Assembly: GCF_004793885.1 (NCBI RefSeq)
Contig: NZ_SRYG01000008.1
Location: forward strand, 1-64,000
Direction: 5' to 3'
DNA length: 64,000 nt
Source of the DNA: Dubosiella muris
GTDB lineage: Bacteria; Bacillota_I; Bacilli_A; Erysipelotrichales; Erysipelotrichaceae
A program made the translations under genes and the position numbers. The notes beneath the pieces were generated by a model. The model saw nothing but the letters and a program-made list of their open reading frames with translations, was not told the DNA's origin and searched no databases. Shown here piece by piece: positions 27,064 through 36,056 of the stretch. The stretch's first letter is position 1. Each line of letters begins with the position of its first letter.

Positions 27064-27765
27064 ATGAACGCAAAGCCGCTCCAGCCATGGAAAACCGTGA
27101 ACACAAAAACAATCGTCGACAATCCGTGGCTCAAGGTTCAAAAAAACGAGGTCGAGCTAGCCAGCCAAATGCGAATCCCGGACTTTTACACCGTCACGAT
27201 TCCGGACGCGTCCGCCGTGGTCGCGCTCGATGAAAACGAAAACGTGATCCTGAAGCGAGAGTACCGCTACGCCCAGCAAAAGGAACTTATCGAGATTCCG
27301 GCCGGCGCGTTCGACGACCGGGAAACCGATCCGCTTGCCGTCGCGAAACGAGAGCTTCGCGAAGAAACCGGCTACGTGTCCTCGCACTGGATCGAGCTTG
27401 GCGCGACCGTCGACTGTTCCGCCAAGCTGACCAACACGATGCATTTGTTTCTCGCACTGTTGTGCACGAAAGCCGGAACGCCCGAACTCGACGCGACCGA
27501 GGACGTCGAAACGCTGCTCGTTCCGTTCGCGCAAGCCATCGACATGGTGATGCGCAACGAAATTTGCTGCAACAGCTCCTCCGCGGCCTTACTCAAAGCG
27601 CAGCATATCCTACAAAAAAGGGAAAAACAAAGTGCACATGAAAAAAGACACGATCGCCATGGCGGTCTTTCTCGTTGTCGGAATCGCCGTCAACGCCATC
27701 CTGATCACAAACCACGCCAAAACGCCGCGCCCCAAGCAGGAAACCACGCAAACCGAGAAAAATGA
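27064..27765 (+). CDS. Nudix hydrolase, ADP-ribose pyrophosphatase-like, C-terminus frameshifted
   Basis: The Nudix box GAFDDRETDPLAVAKREL/REETGY lies near residues 80-104, with one extra residue between the Glu and the REL part. The PAG before it and the WxxVQ N-terminus fit ADP-sugar pyrophosphatases (NudF/YqkG). The last 45 or so residues are Arg/His-rich and out of character. They are a misread of the start of capA. Restoring one A in the run at 27612-27617 would end the protein at TGA 27639-27641, overlapping the capA ATG as ATGA. So the ancestral gene was about 192 aa. A promoter TTTAAC-17-TACAAT lies upstream. Confidence 0.85.
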   Translation: MNAKPLQPWKTVNTKTIVDNPWLKVQKNEVELASQMRIPDFYTVTIPDASAVVALDENENVILKREYRYAQQKELIEIPAGAFDDRETDPLAVAKRELREETGYVSSHWIELGATVDCSAKLTNTMHLFLALLCTKAGTPELDATEDVETLLVPFAQAIDMVMRNEICCNSSSAALLKAQHILQKREKQSAHEKRHDRHGGLSRCRNRRQRHPDHKPRQNAAPQAGNHANREK

Positions 27766-28781
27766 AAGCAGCGCCTTTTCGTTTGTCGGCGTGGGCGACC
27801 ACTTGATCCACGAACCCGTTTACTATTACCAGACGCAGCCATACCATTTTGATTCGATTTACGAAGCGACCAAGCCAGCCATCCAAGACGCGGATCTGGC
27901 GTTCATCAACGCGGAAACGCTCATGGCCGGCGAATCGTTCGGACTTGGCGGCTATCCGATGTTCAACGGGCCCAAAGAGCTCGTCGACGCCTTGGACCGC
28001 ACCGGATTCGACTGGCTGGCGCTCTCTTCCAACCACACCCTCGACCGCGGCGTCGAAGGCTTGCAAGCCCAGCTCGACGACTTGGCGACCCGGTTTCCCC
28101 ACATCAGCGTGACCGGATCGCACCGGACGGCGGACGAGCCATACATCGTACGCGACATCAACGGCATCCGCGTCGGTTTGTTAGGCTACACGTATGGACT
28201 TAACGGCATGGAACTGCCCGAAGGTGAGGAATACCGCGTGGATCGTATCGACGAAGCCAAAATTCGCCACGACATGGAACAACTCTCAAAAATCAGCGAC
28301 GTGCAGCTCGTGAGCATGCACTGGGGCGAGGAGTACAACACCCAAATCACCGAGGAACAGGCGCGTTACGCCAGACTTCTCCACGAGCTGGGCGCCGAAG
28401 TCGTCATCGGAACGCATCCGCACGTCATTGGACCGGTGGAAATTCTCAAAGGAGAGCAGCAGGACACGCTAGTCTACTACTCGCTTGGCAATTTCCTAAG
28501 CGCGCAGGACCGGCCCGAATGCATGGTGGGCGGCATGGCCGCGTTCGATCTGCGCTACGATTTCGCGACAAAAAAAGCCACGTTCGCCAATGTGCGGCTG
28601 ATTCCAACTATCACCTACGTTTCCAGCGACTTGCAAACGTATTCCACCCATACGATCCATGACTATGACGACGCGCTGGGTGAGCGCGCAAAGCGGAACG
28701 CCCGTCACCAAAGCCTTCGCCAAAGAGTATGTGCAGTCGGTCGTCGGCCATCCGGACGGGGTGGAAGTCGTGCTCGAGTAA
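27638..28781 (+). pseudogene. CapA/PgsA-type metallophosphatase-fold protein, C-terminus frameshifted
   Basis: An N-terminal membrane anchor (residues 5-24) precedes a CapA domain: VGVGDHLIHEP, FINAET, LALSSNHTLDRG, VSMHWGEEY and VIGTHPHVIGPVE, with YYSLGNFLS. The family is linked to poly-gamma-glutamate and capsule synthesis, outside the membrane. An extra G in GGG at 28678-28680 shifts the frame; removing it gives a normal end (SAQSGTPVTKAFAKEYVQ...) with stop at 28779-28781, whereas the literal frame runs on to 28915 with nonsense. The core domain is intact. ATG 27638 is chosen; GTG 27632 is an alternative. Confidence 0.85.
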
Positions 28782-28942
28782 AAAGGCAAAAACACGGCAT
28801 GTTCCAAGTGGATTTCAGCTTGACAAAAGCGAGGATTTCACGGAAACTTAATATATGTGTAAAATCCAATCACATGTTATTTAAATATAGGGTCATTACT
28901 CAGAAAGCAATTTGATTTTGCTGCGTTTAAGAAAGGATCAAT

Positions 28943-29647
28943 ATGGCTAAAAAGATAAACCAATTCAACCTGGACGAAATTTTTCGTCATTTAAGAACCA
29001 ACATTGAGTTTTCCCAAATGGATGACGCGATCAAAGTGATCAACGTCGTATCCACGAATCCAAACGAGGGAAAATCGACCGTATCCACCAATCTGGCCCG
29101 GATTTTCGCGGACAAGTACGCGCGTGTGCTGCTCATTGACGCCGACTTGCGAAATCCAAGCGACCACAAAATGTACAAAGTGTCCAACGCGAGAGGACTG
29201 TCCAACTTGCTGAGCCGCTATGTGCCGGGCTCCAGCGTGCTTGGCTACGAGGAAATCGTCCAGTTGCAGTTTTCCAACGATTCGCTGCTTTACTTCCTGC
29301 CGACAGGAAGCCGGGTGCCAAACCCGACCGAAGTGCTTTCCTCGCACAAGTTCGAAGAATTCCTCGCCTCGGCCAGAGAAGAATTCGACTATATTATTAT
29401 CGACTGTCCGCCGGTCAACCGCGTCAGTGACGGAATTCCGGTATCGAACGCGGCCGACGGCACGCTGTACGTCGTTTCGTCCAAAGAAACCGACAAGCGG
29501 GCGGCTAAAGCCGCGCTCGACGACATGGTGCGCAGCGGCGCGAACATTTTCGGCATCGTGCTGACCAAGGTGGAAGAGCTGAAATCGAAAAAATACGGCT
29601 ATGGCTACGGTTATGGCTACGGCTATGGAAACGAGGAGAAGAAATAA
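28943..29647 (+). CDS. CpsD/CapB-type tyrosine kinase (BY-kinase)
   Basis: This 234-aa cytoplasmic kinase has Walker A STNPNEGKST (37-46), Walker A' LLIDADLRNP (63-72) and Walker B-like FDYIIIDCPP (about 147-156). Its C-terminus is a run of alternating Gly and Tyr (KKYGYGYGYG...), the autophosphorylated tyrosine cluster. BY-kinases control polymerisation and export of capsule or exopolysaccharide with a Wzz-like membrane activator, which is not encoded here. It lies between capA and the initiating transferase and overlaps the next gene by TAATG. Confidence 0.92.
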   Translation: MAKKINQFNLDEIFRHLRTNIEFSQMDDAIKVINVVSTNPNEGKSTVSTNLARIFADKYARVLLIDADLRNPSDHKMYKVSNARGLSNLLSRYVPGSSVLGYEEIVQLQFSNDSLLYFLPTGSRVPNPTEVLSSHKFEEFLASAREEFDYIIIDCPPVNRVSDGIPVSNAADGTLYVVSSKETDKRAAKAALDDMVRSGANIFGIVLTKVEELKSKKYGYGYGYGYGYGNEEKK

Positions 29648-30219
29648 TGAAAAAACAAATCCTTCAAATCTCCGGCGCTTCGCTGCTCGCTTTCTCGTGC
29701 GTGCTGGCCGGCTGCTCCAAAGCGGACGACGTGTCGCTGGAAGACGCGACCGAAGTCGCCCTCGACGATTCAAACAACACAACGGAAACCGCGTCCAATA
29801 TCGACGCCAAGGAACAAGATGGCGAGTATGTCGTCCAATTCAATGTCGACAACGGACAATATACGTACACCCTTGGCAAAGACGGCATCATCCGCGACTG
29901 CGTGTTCGATCGCGACCAGGGAACATCGACGGCCCACGCGCCAGCTGAGCAGCAGCCGGCGGCTCCGGCGGAAAACACCAATGAACAACAACCGAAAGAA
30001 GCCGAAAATCCAACGGAGGAAGGCGTCGTTTCCGAACAGGACGCCGTGAACGCCGCGCTGGCCAACGCGGGACTGGAAGAAGCCGATGTCAGCGAACTGA
30101 GCGTGAAGCTGAATAAAAAGAAAACCGAATACACAGTGGAGTTTGTGTACGGGGACGCGCGCAACCAAGTCACCGTCAACGCGGAAACCGGAGAAGTCAT
30201 CAGCTCGATCTTTATTTAA
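29647..30219 (+). CDS. PepSY-domain lipoprotein
   Basis: This 190-aa protein has a lipoprotein signal (LAGC at residues 20-23, so Cys23 would be acylated). Two PepSY-like repeats are separated by a Pro/Gln/Glu-rich linker; the second ends with VNAETGEVISS. It is exposed outside the membrane. PepSY proteins often inhibit proteases or sense envelope state. It is translationally coupled to the BY-kinase (TAATG at 29647), so it may tune polysaccharide synthesis; this is inference. Confidence 0.85.
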   Translation: MKKQILQISGASLLAFSCVLAGCSKADDVSLEDATEVALDDSNNTTETASNIDAKEQDGEYVVQFNVDNGQYTYTLGKDGIIRDCVFDRDQGTSTAHAPAEQQPAAPAENTNEQQPKEAENPTEEGVVSEQDAVNAALANAGLEEADVSELSVKLNKKKTEYTVEFVYGDARNQVTVNAETGEVISSIFI

Positions 30220-30240
30220 CAGGAATGAAGGTGGGGGACT

Positions 30241-31605
30241 ATGACAAAACTTGGCGTTTATAAAAATATCATAGAAGGGATCATGACGATCGGACTCGTT
30301 TTTGTTTTCCCTTTTTCTTTTGTATTTAAAATCAAGCTCGTGCTCTTGTATTTTATCATCATGCATTTGGCCGGCCGGTACCGGGGCCGGGCCATCTTGA
30401 TTTGGGACGAGCTGAAGCTGCTGCTACTCGGCTATATGGGCTACATTGGCGCCTCGCTGCTGCTGCTCGACTACGACCCGTTTTCGTGGGGGCAGTTCGG
30501 GTGGCTCGTGCTCTATTTGCTGTGTCACGGATTTTGCAACTTGCTCATCGCCCGTTACACCCACGTCGTGTTTTGGGACAAGTTGAAAAAAAACGTGCTC
30601 ATCATTGGCGCGGGAACGACCGCCAGCCAGCTCTATGGAACGTGCCGCACCAACCGGTATTCCTTGCTCAATGTCAAAGGATTCATCAACTGCAACGACG
30701 ATCCGTTTTTCCACCACGTCGACCAGACGATCGTGGAGCAGGAAAAGCCGATTTATCCACTCAAAGATTTGGAAAAAGTCATTGCCGAACAAGACATTGA
30801 AACCGTGCTGATCGCCATTCCGGAAATGAGCCGCAAAGACCAGCGCAAGCTGGTGGAACGCCTGATCAACCAGGTGGAAACGATCAAGTATTTGCCGCGG
30901 ATGGAAGGACTGGTCACCTTCAACACGAAAATCGACGACTTTGACGGGCAGCTTATGATTTCAACCGCCGAAGGAACGATTACGAACACGGAAAAGATCT
31001 TCAAGCGCGGCATGGATATTTTAGCCGGCCTGGCGGGCTTGTGCGTGCTCGCGCCTTTGACGCTGTACGTCCGGCATCTCAACCACAAGCAAGGCGACTA
31101 CGACCCGATTTTTTTCAAGCAAGTCCGAATTGGAGAAAACGGGCGGGAATTCACGATTTACAAATACCGGACCATGGTACCGAACGCGGAAAAAATTTTG
31201 GATGAGCTCATGGAAAAAGACGAAGCCATTCGAAAAGAGTACCAGGAAAACAAAAAGCTTCGCGACGATCCACGCATCACGAAGGCAGGCTCCTTTTTAA
31301 GAAAGACGAGCCTCGACGAGTTTCCGCAGTTCATCAACGTGCTGAAAGGGGAAATGTCGCTCATCGGGCCAAGACCTTACTTGCCTCGCGAAAAAGTCGA
31401 CATGGGTCCGTATTATCAGGACGTCGTCAGCTCGAAGCCGGGCATTACCGGCATGTGGCAGACGCACGGACGCAGCGAAGTCAATTTTGAACAAAGGCTG
31501 GAGCTGGACGAATATTATTACCGCAACTGGAGTTTATGGCTCGACATCACCTTACTGATTCGAACCGTCAAACAAGTGCTCGGCGACGATGAAGGCGCCA
31601 TGTAA
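30241..31605 (+). CDS. initiating sugar-phosphate transferase (polyprenyl glycosylphosphotransferase)
   Basis: This 454-aa protein has about four N-terminal membrane segments (to about residue 105), a nucleotide-binding-like middle domain (NVLIIGAGTTASQLY) and a C-terminal Bac_transf domain from about residue 255. The latter shows KRGMDI, KQVRIGENGREF, YKYRTM, TKAGSFLRKTSLDEFPQ, SLIGPRPY and PGITGMWQ. It moves a sugar phosphate onto undecaprenyl phosphate, the first step of capsule synthesis. No further glycosyltransferases, flippase or polymerase follow, so the rest of the pathway must lie elsewhere. RBS GGTGGGGG precedes the ATG. Confidence 0.92.
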   Translation: MTKLGVYKNIIEGIMTIGLVFVFPFSFVFKIKLVLLYFIIMHLAGRYRGRAILIWDELKLLLLGYMGYIGASLLLLDYDPFSWGQFGWLVLYLLCHGFCNLLIARYTHVVFWDKLKKNVLIIGAGTTASQLYGTCRTNRYSLLNVKGFINCNDDPFFHHVDQTIVEQEKPIYPLKDLEKVIAEQDIETVLIAIPEMSRKDQRKLVERLINQVETIKYLPRMEGLVTFNTKIDDFDGQLMISTAEGTITNTEKIFKRGMDILAGLAGLCVLAPLTLYVRHLNHKQGDYDPIFFKQVRIGENGREFTIYKYRTMVPNAEKILDELMEKDEAIRKEYQENKKLRDDPRITKAGSFLRKTSLDEFPQFINVLKGEMSLIGPRPYLPREKVDMGPYYQDVVSSKPGITGMWQTHGRSEVNFEQRLELDEYYYRNWSLWLDITLLIRTVKQVLGDDEGAM

Positions 31606-31629
31606 TCAGGGAAGGAGGACAAACCCCAC

Positions 31630-33018
31630 ATGAAAGAAAACCTCAAAAGACCCGGATTTTACGGTGCGATTCTCTCGTTTTGCTCTATTGCGACACTCAT
31701 CGGCCTGCTCATTCGCCTCGATGCCATTCCTTTGCGGTTCATCGCGCTGCTGCTCTTTGGCGTGGCGTGCCGCCTGTTCTTTAAAAGACCGCACACGATT
31801 TGGAAAAACGTGTTCGCCTGGATGATCATCACGCCGCTGACCATCGCGATGCTTGGCGGTTCGTGGTATGTCGCCAAAACAAACGAGCTGCTCTGGAGCC
31901 TTTCGATGAAAGAGAGAACATATATCAGCGAAGTTTGCGTCTACGTACCGCAAAACAGTGCCATCCAGTCGCTGCAAGAGCTCCAAGGCAAACGAATCGG
32001 CTATTATGAAACCGACGAGGATCAAACGAGCGTGGAAATGCTCAAGCAGTTCAAAAAGGAAGGCGTTTCGATCGAATCCAGCGCCTATCCTTCGTTGACG
32101 CCGCTCCTTGACGCGTTGAAAGCGAAAAAAGTGGAAGCGATCATCGCGCAGCGGCCGCTCATCGAAGCGCTGACGCAAGAAGACGGACTCCAGGAAAACC
32201 AGCCGCTTCGCGCGATTGCCACGAAAAAAGTCAAAGTCGAACTGGATCGGGGCCGATCCGCGACGCTTGATGTGACGAAGACGCCGTTCACGGTGCTGAT
32301 CATGGGCACCAACGAGTATGGCAGCGTCAATGAAAACAGCGCCAACACCGTCAATATTTTGGCCGTCGTCAATCCGCAGGATAAAAAAAAACTGCTCGTT
32401 TCGCTGCCAAAAGAAACGTATGTGTGGAACAACAAGCTCGGATATCTTGGCATCCAGGGCACGCACGTCGTGCGACAGGCGCTCGAGCAGGAACTCGACG
32501 TGCCAATCGACTACACGGTCCGTGTCAACTTGACGACAATGACGGGCATCGTCGACCAGCTTGGCGGCATTGAAATCGACAACAAACAAGCGTTTGAAAC
32601 GAAGTCGAAGCAAAAATTCGAACAAGGAAAGCTGTGGCTGGACGCCAAGCAAGCGTTGACGTATGTCCAGGAATGCCCGAACGATCCATCGAATCCAAAC
32701 CAGGGCGAAATGGTCGTTCTCAGCGCGATGATCGAGAAAATTTTATCCTCGAAGGCGCTGGCCCACTTCGAAACGATTCAAAGTGTGCTCGGCGAGTCGA
32801 TCCAGACGAGCATGAGCAAGGAGCAAATTGGCGATCTGGTCAAAATGCAAATGCTCCAGCGCGCGCCATGGACGCTTGAAATCGTTAGCGTGGAAGGCCG
32901 TTTGGAAGAAAAAGATATTGAGCCGCTAGGCGAAAAAGCGAACGTTCTCGTTTTGGACGATCAAACTCTCCAGCGAGTCGAACAAAAGATCGACGCGGTG
33001 TTGCGCGCCGGTTCGTAA
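31630..33018 (+). CDS. LytR-CpsA-Psr (LCP) ligase with solute-binding-like insert
   Basis: This 462-aa protein has two or three N-terminal membrane segments, then a segment of about 110 residues (LQGKRIGYYETDEDQTS...) that resembles half of a periplasmic solute-binding domain. The LCP catalytic domain runs from about residue 215 (TVLIMGTNEYG, VSLPKETYV, YTVRVNLTTMTGIVDQLGGIEI). LCP enzymes attach polysaccharide or teichoic acid to peptidoglycan. The usual RDPxY-type Asp-rich signature is altered here. It is the last gene of the polysaccharide run and is followed by a terminator. Confidence 0.88.
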   Translation: MKENLKRPGFYGAILSFCSIATLIGLLIRLDAIPLRFIALLLFGVACRLFFKRPHTIWKNVFAWMIITPLTIAMLGGSWYVAKTNELLWSLSMKERTYISEVCVYVPQNSAIQSLQELQGKRIGYYETDEDQTSVEMLKQFKKEGVSIESSAYPSLTPLLDALKAKKVEAIIAQRPLIEALTQEDGLQENQPLRAIATKKVKVELDRGRSATLDVTKTPFTVLIMGTNEYGSVNENSANTVNILAVVNPQDKKKLLVSLPKETYVWNNKLGYLGIQGTHVVRQALEQELDVPIDYTVRVNLTTMTGIVDQLGGIEIDNKQAFETKSKQKFEQGKLWLDAKQALTYVQECPNDPSNPNQGEMVVLSAMIEKILSSKALAHFETIQSVLGESIQTSMSKEQIGDLVKMQMLQRAPWTLEIVSVEGRLEEKDIEPLGEKANVLVLDDQTLQRVEQKIDAVLRAGS

Positions 33019-33031
33019 AATCCAACAACGA

Positions 33032-33054
33032 AAGCCCGTATCCGGGCTTTTTTC
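33032..33054 (+). terminator. rho-independent terminator
   Basis: AAGCCCG pairs with CGGGCTT around a 4-base loop, followed by six T. It ends the LCP gene and the polysaccharide transcription unit. Confidence 0.85.
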
Positions 33055-33074
33055 TTAAAAATGGAAAAACAATC

Positions 33075-33103
33075 TTGCGGACGCTAACGATCCATGCTAT
33101 GAT
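33075..33103 (+). promoter_or_regulatory. tRNA-Lys promoter, copy 1
   Basis: TTGCGG (33075-33080), 17 bases, TATGAT (33098-33103), with TGC just before the -10. The same layout precedes the second tRNA-Lys and infC. Confidence 0.75.
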
Positions 33104-33119
33104 GTTCAAGCAGTGAGAT

Positions 33120-33195
33120 GGATCCTTAGCTCAGCTGGCAGAGCAACTGACTCTTAATCAGTGGGTCTAGGGTTCGAATCCCTAAGGATCCACCA
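33120..33195 (+). tRNA. tRNA-Lys(CTT)
   Basis: A 76-base cloverleaf with acceptor stem GGATCCT/AGGATCC, D-arm TTAGCTCAGCTGGCAGAGC, anticodon loop CTCTTAA (anticodon CTT, reading AAG), T-arm GGGTTCGAATCCC and an encoded CCA end. It is identical to the copy at 39321-39396. Confidence 0.97.
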
Positions 33196-33208
33196 TCTTA
33201 TCAAATGA

Positions 33209-33245
33209 AAGATCAATGAACCAACCGTTCATTGGTCTTTTTTTT
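33209..33245 (+). terminator. rho-independent terminator of tRNA-Lys copy 1
   Basis: A 13-bp stem with one wobble (33209-33221 with 33227-33239, loop CAACC) runs into eight T. Confidence 0.85.
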
Positions 33246-33417
33246 ACGTAATTTTCAAGTGTAAAGAAAAGGCAGATTTTTTTATGACCTTTTTTTTGGA
33301 AAAAAGATTTGGGAACGACAAAGTCTTCCCGAACGCCTCGCGCGCAAAAAACAAAATTCGCAATTTGACCGAAACGGAAATTTTAGCTGGTAGGCCGCAT
33401 GCTATACTGAAACCGTC

Positions 33418-33434
33418 AAAGGAAGCGCTTACCA
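33418..33434. promoter_or_regulatory. cre-like palindromic operator in the PTS leader
   Basis: AAGGAAGCGCTTACCAA contains the AAGCGCTT core of catabolite-response (CcpA) and other LacI-family sites. It lies about 15 bases downstream of a TATACT -10 and 20 bases before the EIIA start, where a bound repressor would block transcription. It deviates from the cre consensus at two or three flanking positions. Confidence 0.5.
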
Positions 33435-33453
33435 AACACGAGGAGGTGAGAAT

Positions 33454-33894
33454 ATGAACTTAAAAGATCTGCTCGATGAATCGTGTATCGACATGAATCT
33501 TCCACTGAAATCCAAAGCCGAAGTGTTCGACACCATGATCCATCACTTATACGAGGCGGGCATCATTCAAAACGAAAATCAATTCCGCCAGGCAGTCGAA
33601 TACCGGGAAACCTTATCCGAAACCGGTTTGGAAGATGGCGTCGCCATTCCCCATGGCGTGGACGAATGCGTCAATCGGGCAGCCATCTCATATATCCGGT
33701 TAAAGGAGCCAATCGAATGGGAATCCATGGACGGAAAGCCGATCCAGCACATCTTCTTGATGGCGATCCCGGCCAATGGCGACAAGACCCACATCAAAAT
33801 GCTTTCGGAGCTGGCGATGATGCTGATCCGAAAAGAAGCCAGAGAGGCGTTGAACGAAATCCAATCCCCTCAACAACTGTACGAAATCTTATAA
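33454..33894 (+). CDS. PTS EIIA, fructose/mannitol family
   Basis: This 146-aa single-domain EIIA has the phosphorylated histidine H67 in GVAIPHGVDE and the typical TGLEDG lead-in. It takes phosphate from HPr and passes it to EIIB. First gene of a six-gene operon: EIIA, EIIB, EIIC, KDPG-type aldolase, AraD-type epimerase, PRD activator. Start ATG behind GAGGAGGTGAG. Regulation is probably by the cre-like site upstream and by the PRD activator encoded at the operon end. Confidence 0.93.
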   Translation: MNLKDLLDESCIDMNLPLKSKAEVFDTMIHHLYEAGIIQNENQFRQAVEYRETLSETGLEDGVAIPHGVDECVNRAAISYIRLKEPIEWESMDGKPIQHIFLMAIPANGDKTHIKMLSELAMMLIRKEAREALNEIQSPQQLYEIL

Positions 33895-33911
33895 ACCAAC
33901 AGGAGGAAACC

Positions 33912-34235
33912 ATGAATATCGCGGCAGTTACTGCGTGCACCATCGGCGTCGCGCATACGTATATCGCAAAAGAAAAACTGATCGAAGCCGCTCAAAACCG
34001 CGGCCATACGATCCATGTGGAAACACAGGGCAACATCGGAATCGAAGAGGAACTCTCGCCGCAAGCGATCCAAAACGCCGATGTCATCATTTTAGCGGCC
34101 GATATTTCCGTCGCCAAACAAGAACGGTTCGCCGGCAAGCCAATCGTCCGCGTCAGCTCCGCTGTCGCCATCAAGCAGCCGGAAAAACTCATTGTCACCA
34201 TTGAACACAAACTCAGTCAGGGGTGCGCATCATGA
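33912..34235 (+). CDS. PTS EIIB, fructose family
   Basis: This 107-aa protein has the phosphocysteine C9 in VTACTIGVAHTYIA and the usual ADVIILAADI strand later. AGGAGG at 33901-33906 sets the ATG at 33912; the open frame extends upstream only as a shadow of EIIA. Its TGA overlaps the EIIC ATG at 34232, so the membrane subunit is translationally coupled. Confidence 0.93.
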   Translation: MNIAAVTACTIGVAHTYIAKEKLIEAAQNRGHTIHVETQGNIGIEEELSPQAIQNADVIILAADISVAKQERFAGKPIVRVSSAVAIKQPEKLIVTIEHKLSQGCAS

Positions 34236-35380
34236 AAGAAAAGTTAAAAGCGCTCGTCGTGCAGCCCGTCCTGACCGGCATCTCCTACTTTATTCCCGTC
34301 ATTTGCATGGGTGGCTTGCTACAGTCGTTTGGAACGATTTTAGGCGGCACCGGTGTCGAAGAAGCCACGGGCACGTTCGCCTACTATTTGTACCAGGGCG
34401 GCGCCCTCACAATGGGAATGGTTGTTCCCGTGCTGGCGGCCTACATCGCCTACGCGATTTGCGACCGGCCGGGTCTGGCGCCAGGCTTCCTGGTCGGCCT
34501 GTTGTCCGTTGAATACAAAATCGGGTTTGTCGGCGGCATCATCGGCGGTATCGCCGTGGGCTACTTTTGCAAGCTCGTCAAAGACAAGCTTCCGCTGAGC
34601 AAGGATTTGGCTTCTTTGCTGCCAATGCTCATTTTGCCAATTTTGGGCGGCTTGTTCGTCGTATTGTCTATGGACTACATTTTAGGGCCTGTCCTTGGCG
34701 GTCTGCAAAGCTATTTGTCCTCGCTGTTCGCCGAAATGCAATCCGGTTCGCGCATCGTCTTCGGTATGGTGCTCGGCGCCCTGATGGGTGTTGACTTAGG
34801 CGGTCCGGTCACGAAAGTCGGAACGACTGTCGTCAATGGACTCGTCGCCGACGGCATTCTCGGTCCGGAAGGCGCCAAAGTGTGCATCGGCGTCACCGCG
34901 ACACTCGGTATCGGCTTGTCGACGATCATCAACAAGCGCAAATACACGGCCGCGCAACGCGCGACTGGAAAATCCGCCATCATTTTGGGCTGCTGCCAAA
35001 TCGCCGAAGGCGGTCTGCCAATCCTGCTCGCCGATCCGCTGCGCGTTTGGCCGGCCACGATCCTTGGCAATATGGTGACCGGCGCGATCGCGATGTACTT
35101 CAACGTGCAGTCGCCTGTCATGATGGGTGGGCTCTTCGCCTTCCCGGTCATGAAAAATGTCTGGCCGGGCGCGGTTCTATCCGTCGCCATTGGAACGCTT
35201 GTCACAATCGTCGTGCTGGCGCTCTGTCGTAAAAACGTAACCGAAGAGCCAGTCAAGGCGCAAACCGCAAGCGCCGAGGCGATGCCGGAAAGCAAGCCCG
35301 CGCTGCAAACCGCGCCAGTCGCCAGCGCCGAAGCGATCGACACGAGCGACGACTTGGATATCCACATTGAATTTGAATAG
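34232..35380 (+). CDS. PTS EIIC, fructose family membrane permease
   Basis: This 382-aa integral membrane protein has eight or more hydrophobic segments and fructose-type EIIC features (GISYFIPVICMGGLL at the N-terminus; MGVDLGGPVTKVG; EGGLPILLADPLR). A soluble Ala/Glu-rich tail of about 45 residues follows. The ATG at 34232 (ATGA overlap with EIIB) is preferred to a GTG at 34223. The cargo is not deducible: the downstream aldolase and epimerase suggest a substrate whose phosphate ends in KDPG-like or pentulose-phosphate chemistry, not plain fructose. Confidence 0.9.
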   Translation: MKEKLKALVVQPVLTGISYFIPVICMGGLLQSFGTILGGTGVEEATGTFAYYLYQGGALTMGMVVPVLAAYIAYAICDRPGLAPGFLVGLLSVEYKIGFVGGIIGGIAVGYFCKLVKDKLPLSKDLASLLPMLILPILGGLFVVLSMDYILGPVLGGLQSYLSSLFAEMQSGSRIVFGMVLGALMGVDLGGPVTKVGTTVVNGLVADGILGPEGAKVCIGVTATLGIGLSTIINKRKYTAAQRATGKSAIILGCCQIAEGGLPILLADPLRVWPATILGNMVTGAIAMYFNVQSPVMMGGLFAFPVMKNVWPGAVLSVAIGTLVTIVVLALCRKNVTEEPVKAQTASAEAMPESKPALQTAPVASAEAIDTSDDLDIHIEFE

Positions 35381-35390
35381 GAGAACGCAT

Positions 35391-36056
35391 ATGAATAAAA
35401 AACAAACTCTCGATTTATTGAAGGAGAAAAAACTAATCTTTATTTTCAAGACCCAGCGCATTCAGGACGATGATTTGGTCCAGGCGGTCCAGGCCGTCGT
35501 CCAGGGCGGCGGAAAGTTCATTGAGCTGACGTACGACCAGCCGACCGGGGACGCGTGCGCCCACGCGCTTGGCTTGCTCAAAGAGAAATTCGGCGACCAG
35601 ATCATTTTAGGAACTGGAACGATTTTAGACGAGCAGCAGGCGCAAAAAGCCATCGACGCGGGCAGCGAATACATCGTCGCGCCGAATTTATCCAAGGAAG
35701 TAAGCAAGTTGTGCCAGGAAAAGGATTTGATGTACATGCCAGGTGTCTTCACCGGCACGGAAGTCGTCAACGCGTGGAAGTGGGGCGCCGATGTTTTGAA
35801 GCTGTTCCCGGGATGCGAGATCACGCTTGACTACGCCGAAACGCTCATGGGCGTCATTCCGGTGCTGCCGTATTTCGCGGTATGCAAGATGGACGAGAAA
35901 ATGTTTAAAGAGTGCTTGAAGATCGGCTACATTGGCGCCGGCATCAGCCGTGCTGTCAACAACCAGAAGCTCATCGCGTCGGGCGACTTTAAGGAAATCG
36001 AAAAACGAACCCGTCGTTTCGTGGAAATCGCCGCCCGTCCAAGCGATCATGTATGA
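35391..36056 (+). CDS. KDPG/KHG-type aldolase, variant
   Basis: This 221-aa class I aldolase has the Schiff-base lysine K137 in VLKLFPG and the proton-shuttling glutamate in FIELTYDQP. It lacks the arginine normally following the first strand (here IFIFKTQ) and has an unusual GDACAHAL stretch, so its substrate may differ from KDPG. A more typical KdgA is encoded at 50011, which also argues for a different role. ATG 35391 follows TAGGAG; the stop overlaps the epimerase start by 8 bases. Confidence 0.83.
   Translation: MNKKQTLDLLKEKKLIFIFKTQRIQDDDLVQAVQAVVQGGGKFIELTYDQPTGDACAHALGLLKEKFGDQIILGTGTILDEQQAQKAIDAGSEYIVAPNLSKEVSKLCQEKDLMYMPGVFTGTEVVNAWKWGADVLKLFPGCEITLDYAETLMGVIPVLPYFAVCKMDEKMFKECLKIGYIGAGISRAVNNQKLIASGDFKEIEKRTRRFVEIAARPSDHV

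Noticed and set aside
27642-27765. Arg/His-rich tail of the Nudix protein as a nucleic-acid-binding domain
   Set aside because: It is an out-of-frame reading of the capA start; one added A restores a stop overlapping the capA ATG.
29595-29640. GGCTAT/GGTTAC tandem repeat as a microsatellite
   Set aside because: It encodes the Gly-Tyr cluster of the BY-kinase C-terminus, a functional feature with varied codons.
35391-36056. Second ordinary KDPG aldolase gene
   Set aside because: The first-strand arginine is missing and the substrate region differs from the canonical KdgA at 50011, so it is listed as a variant.
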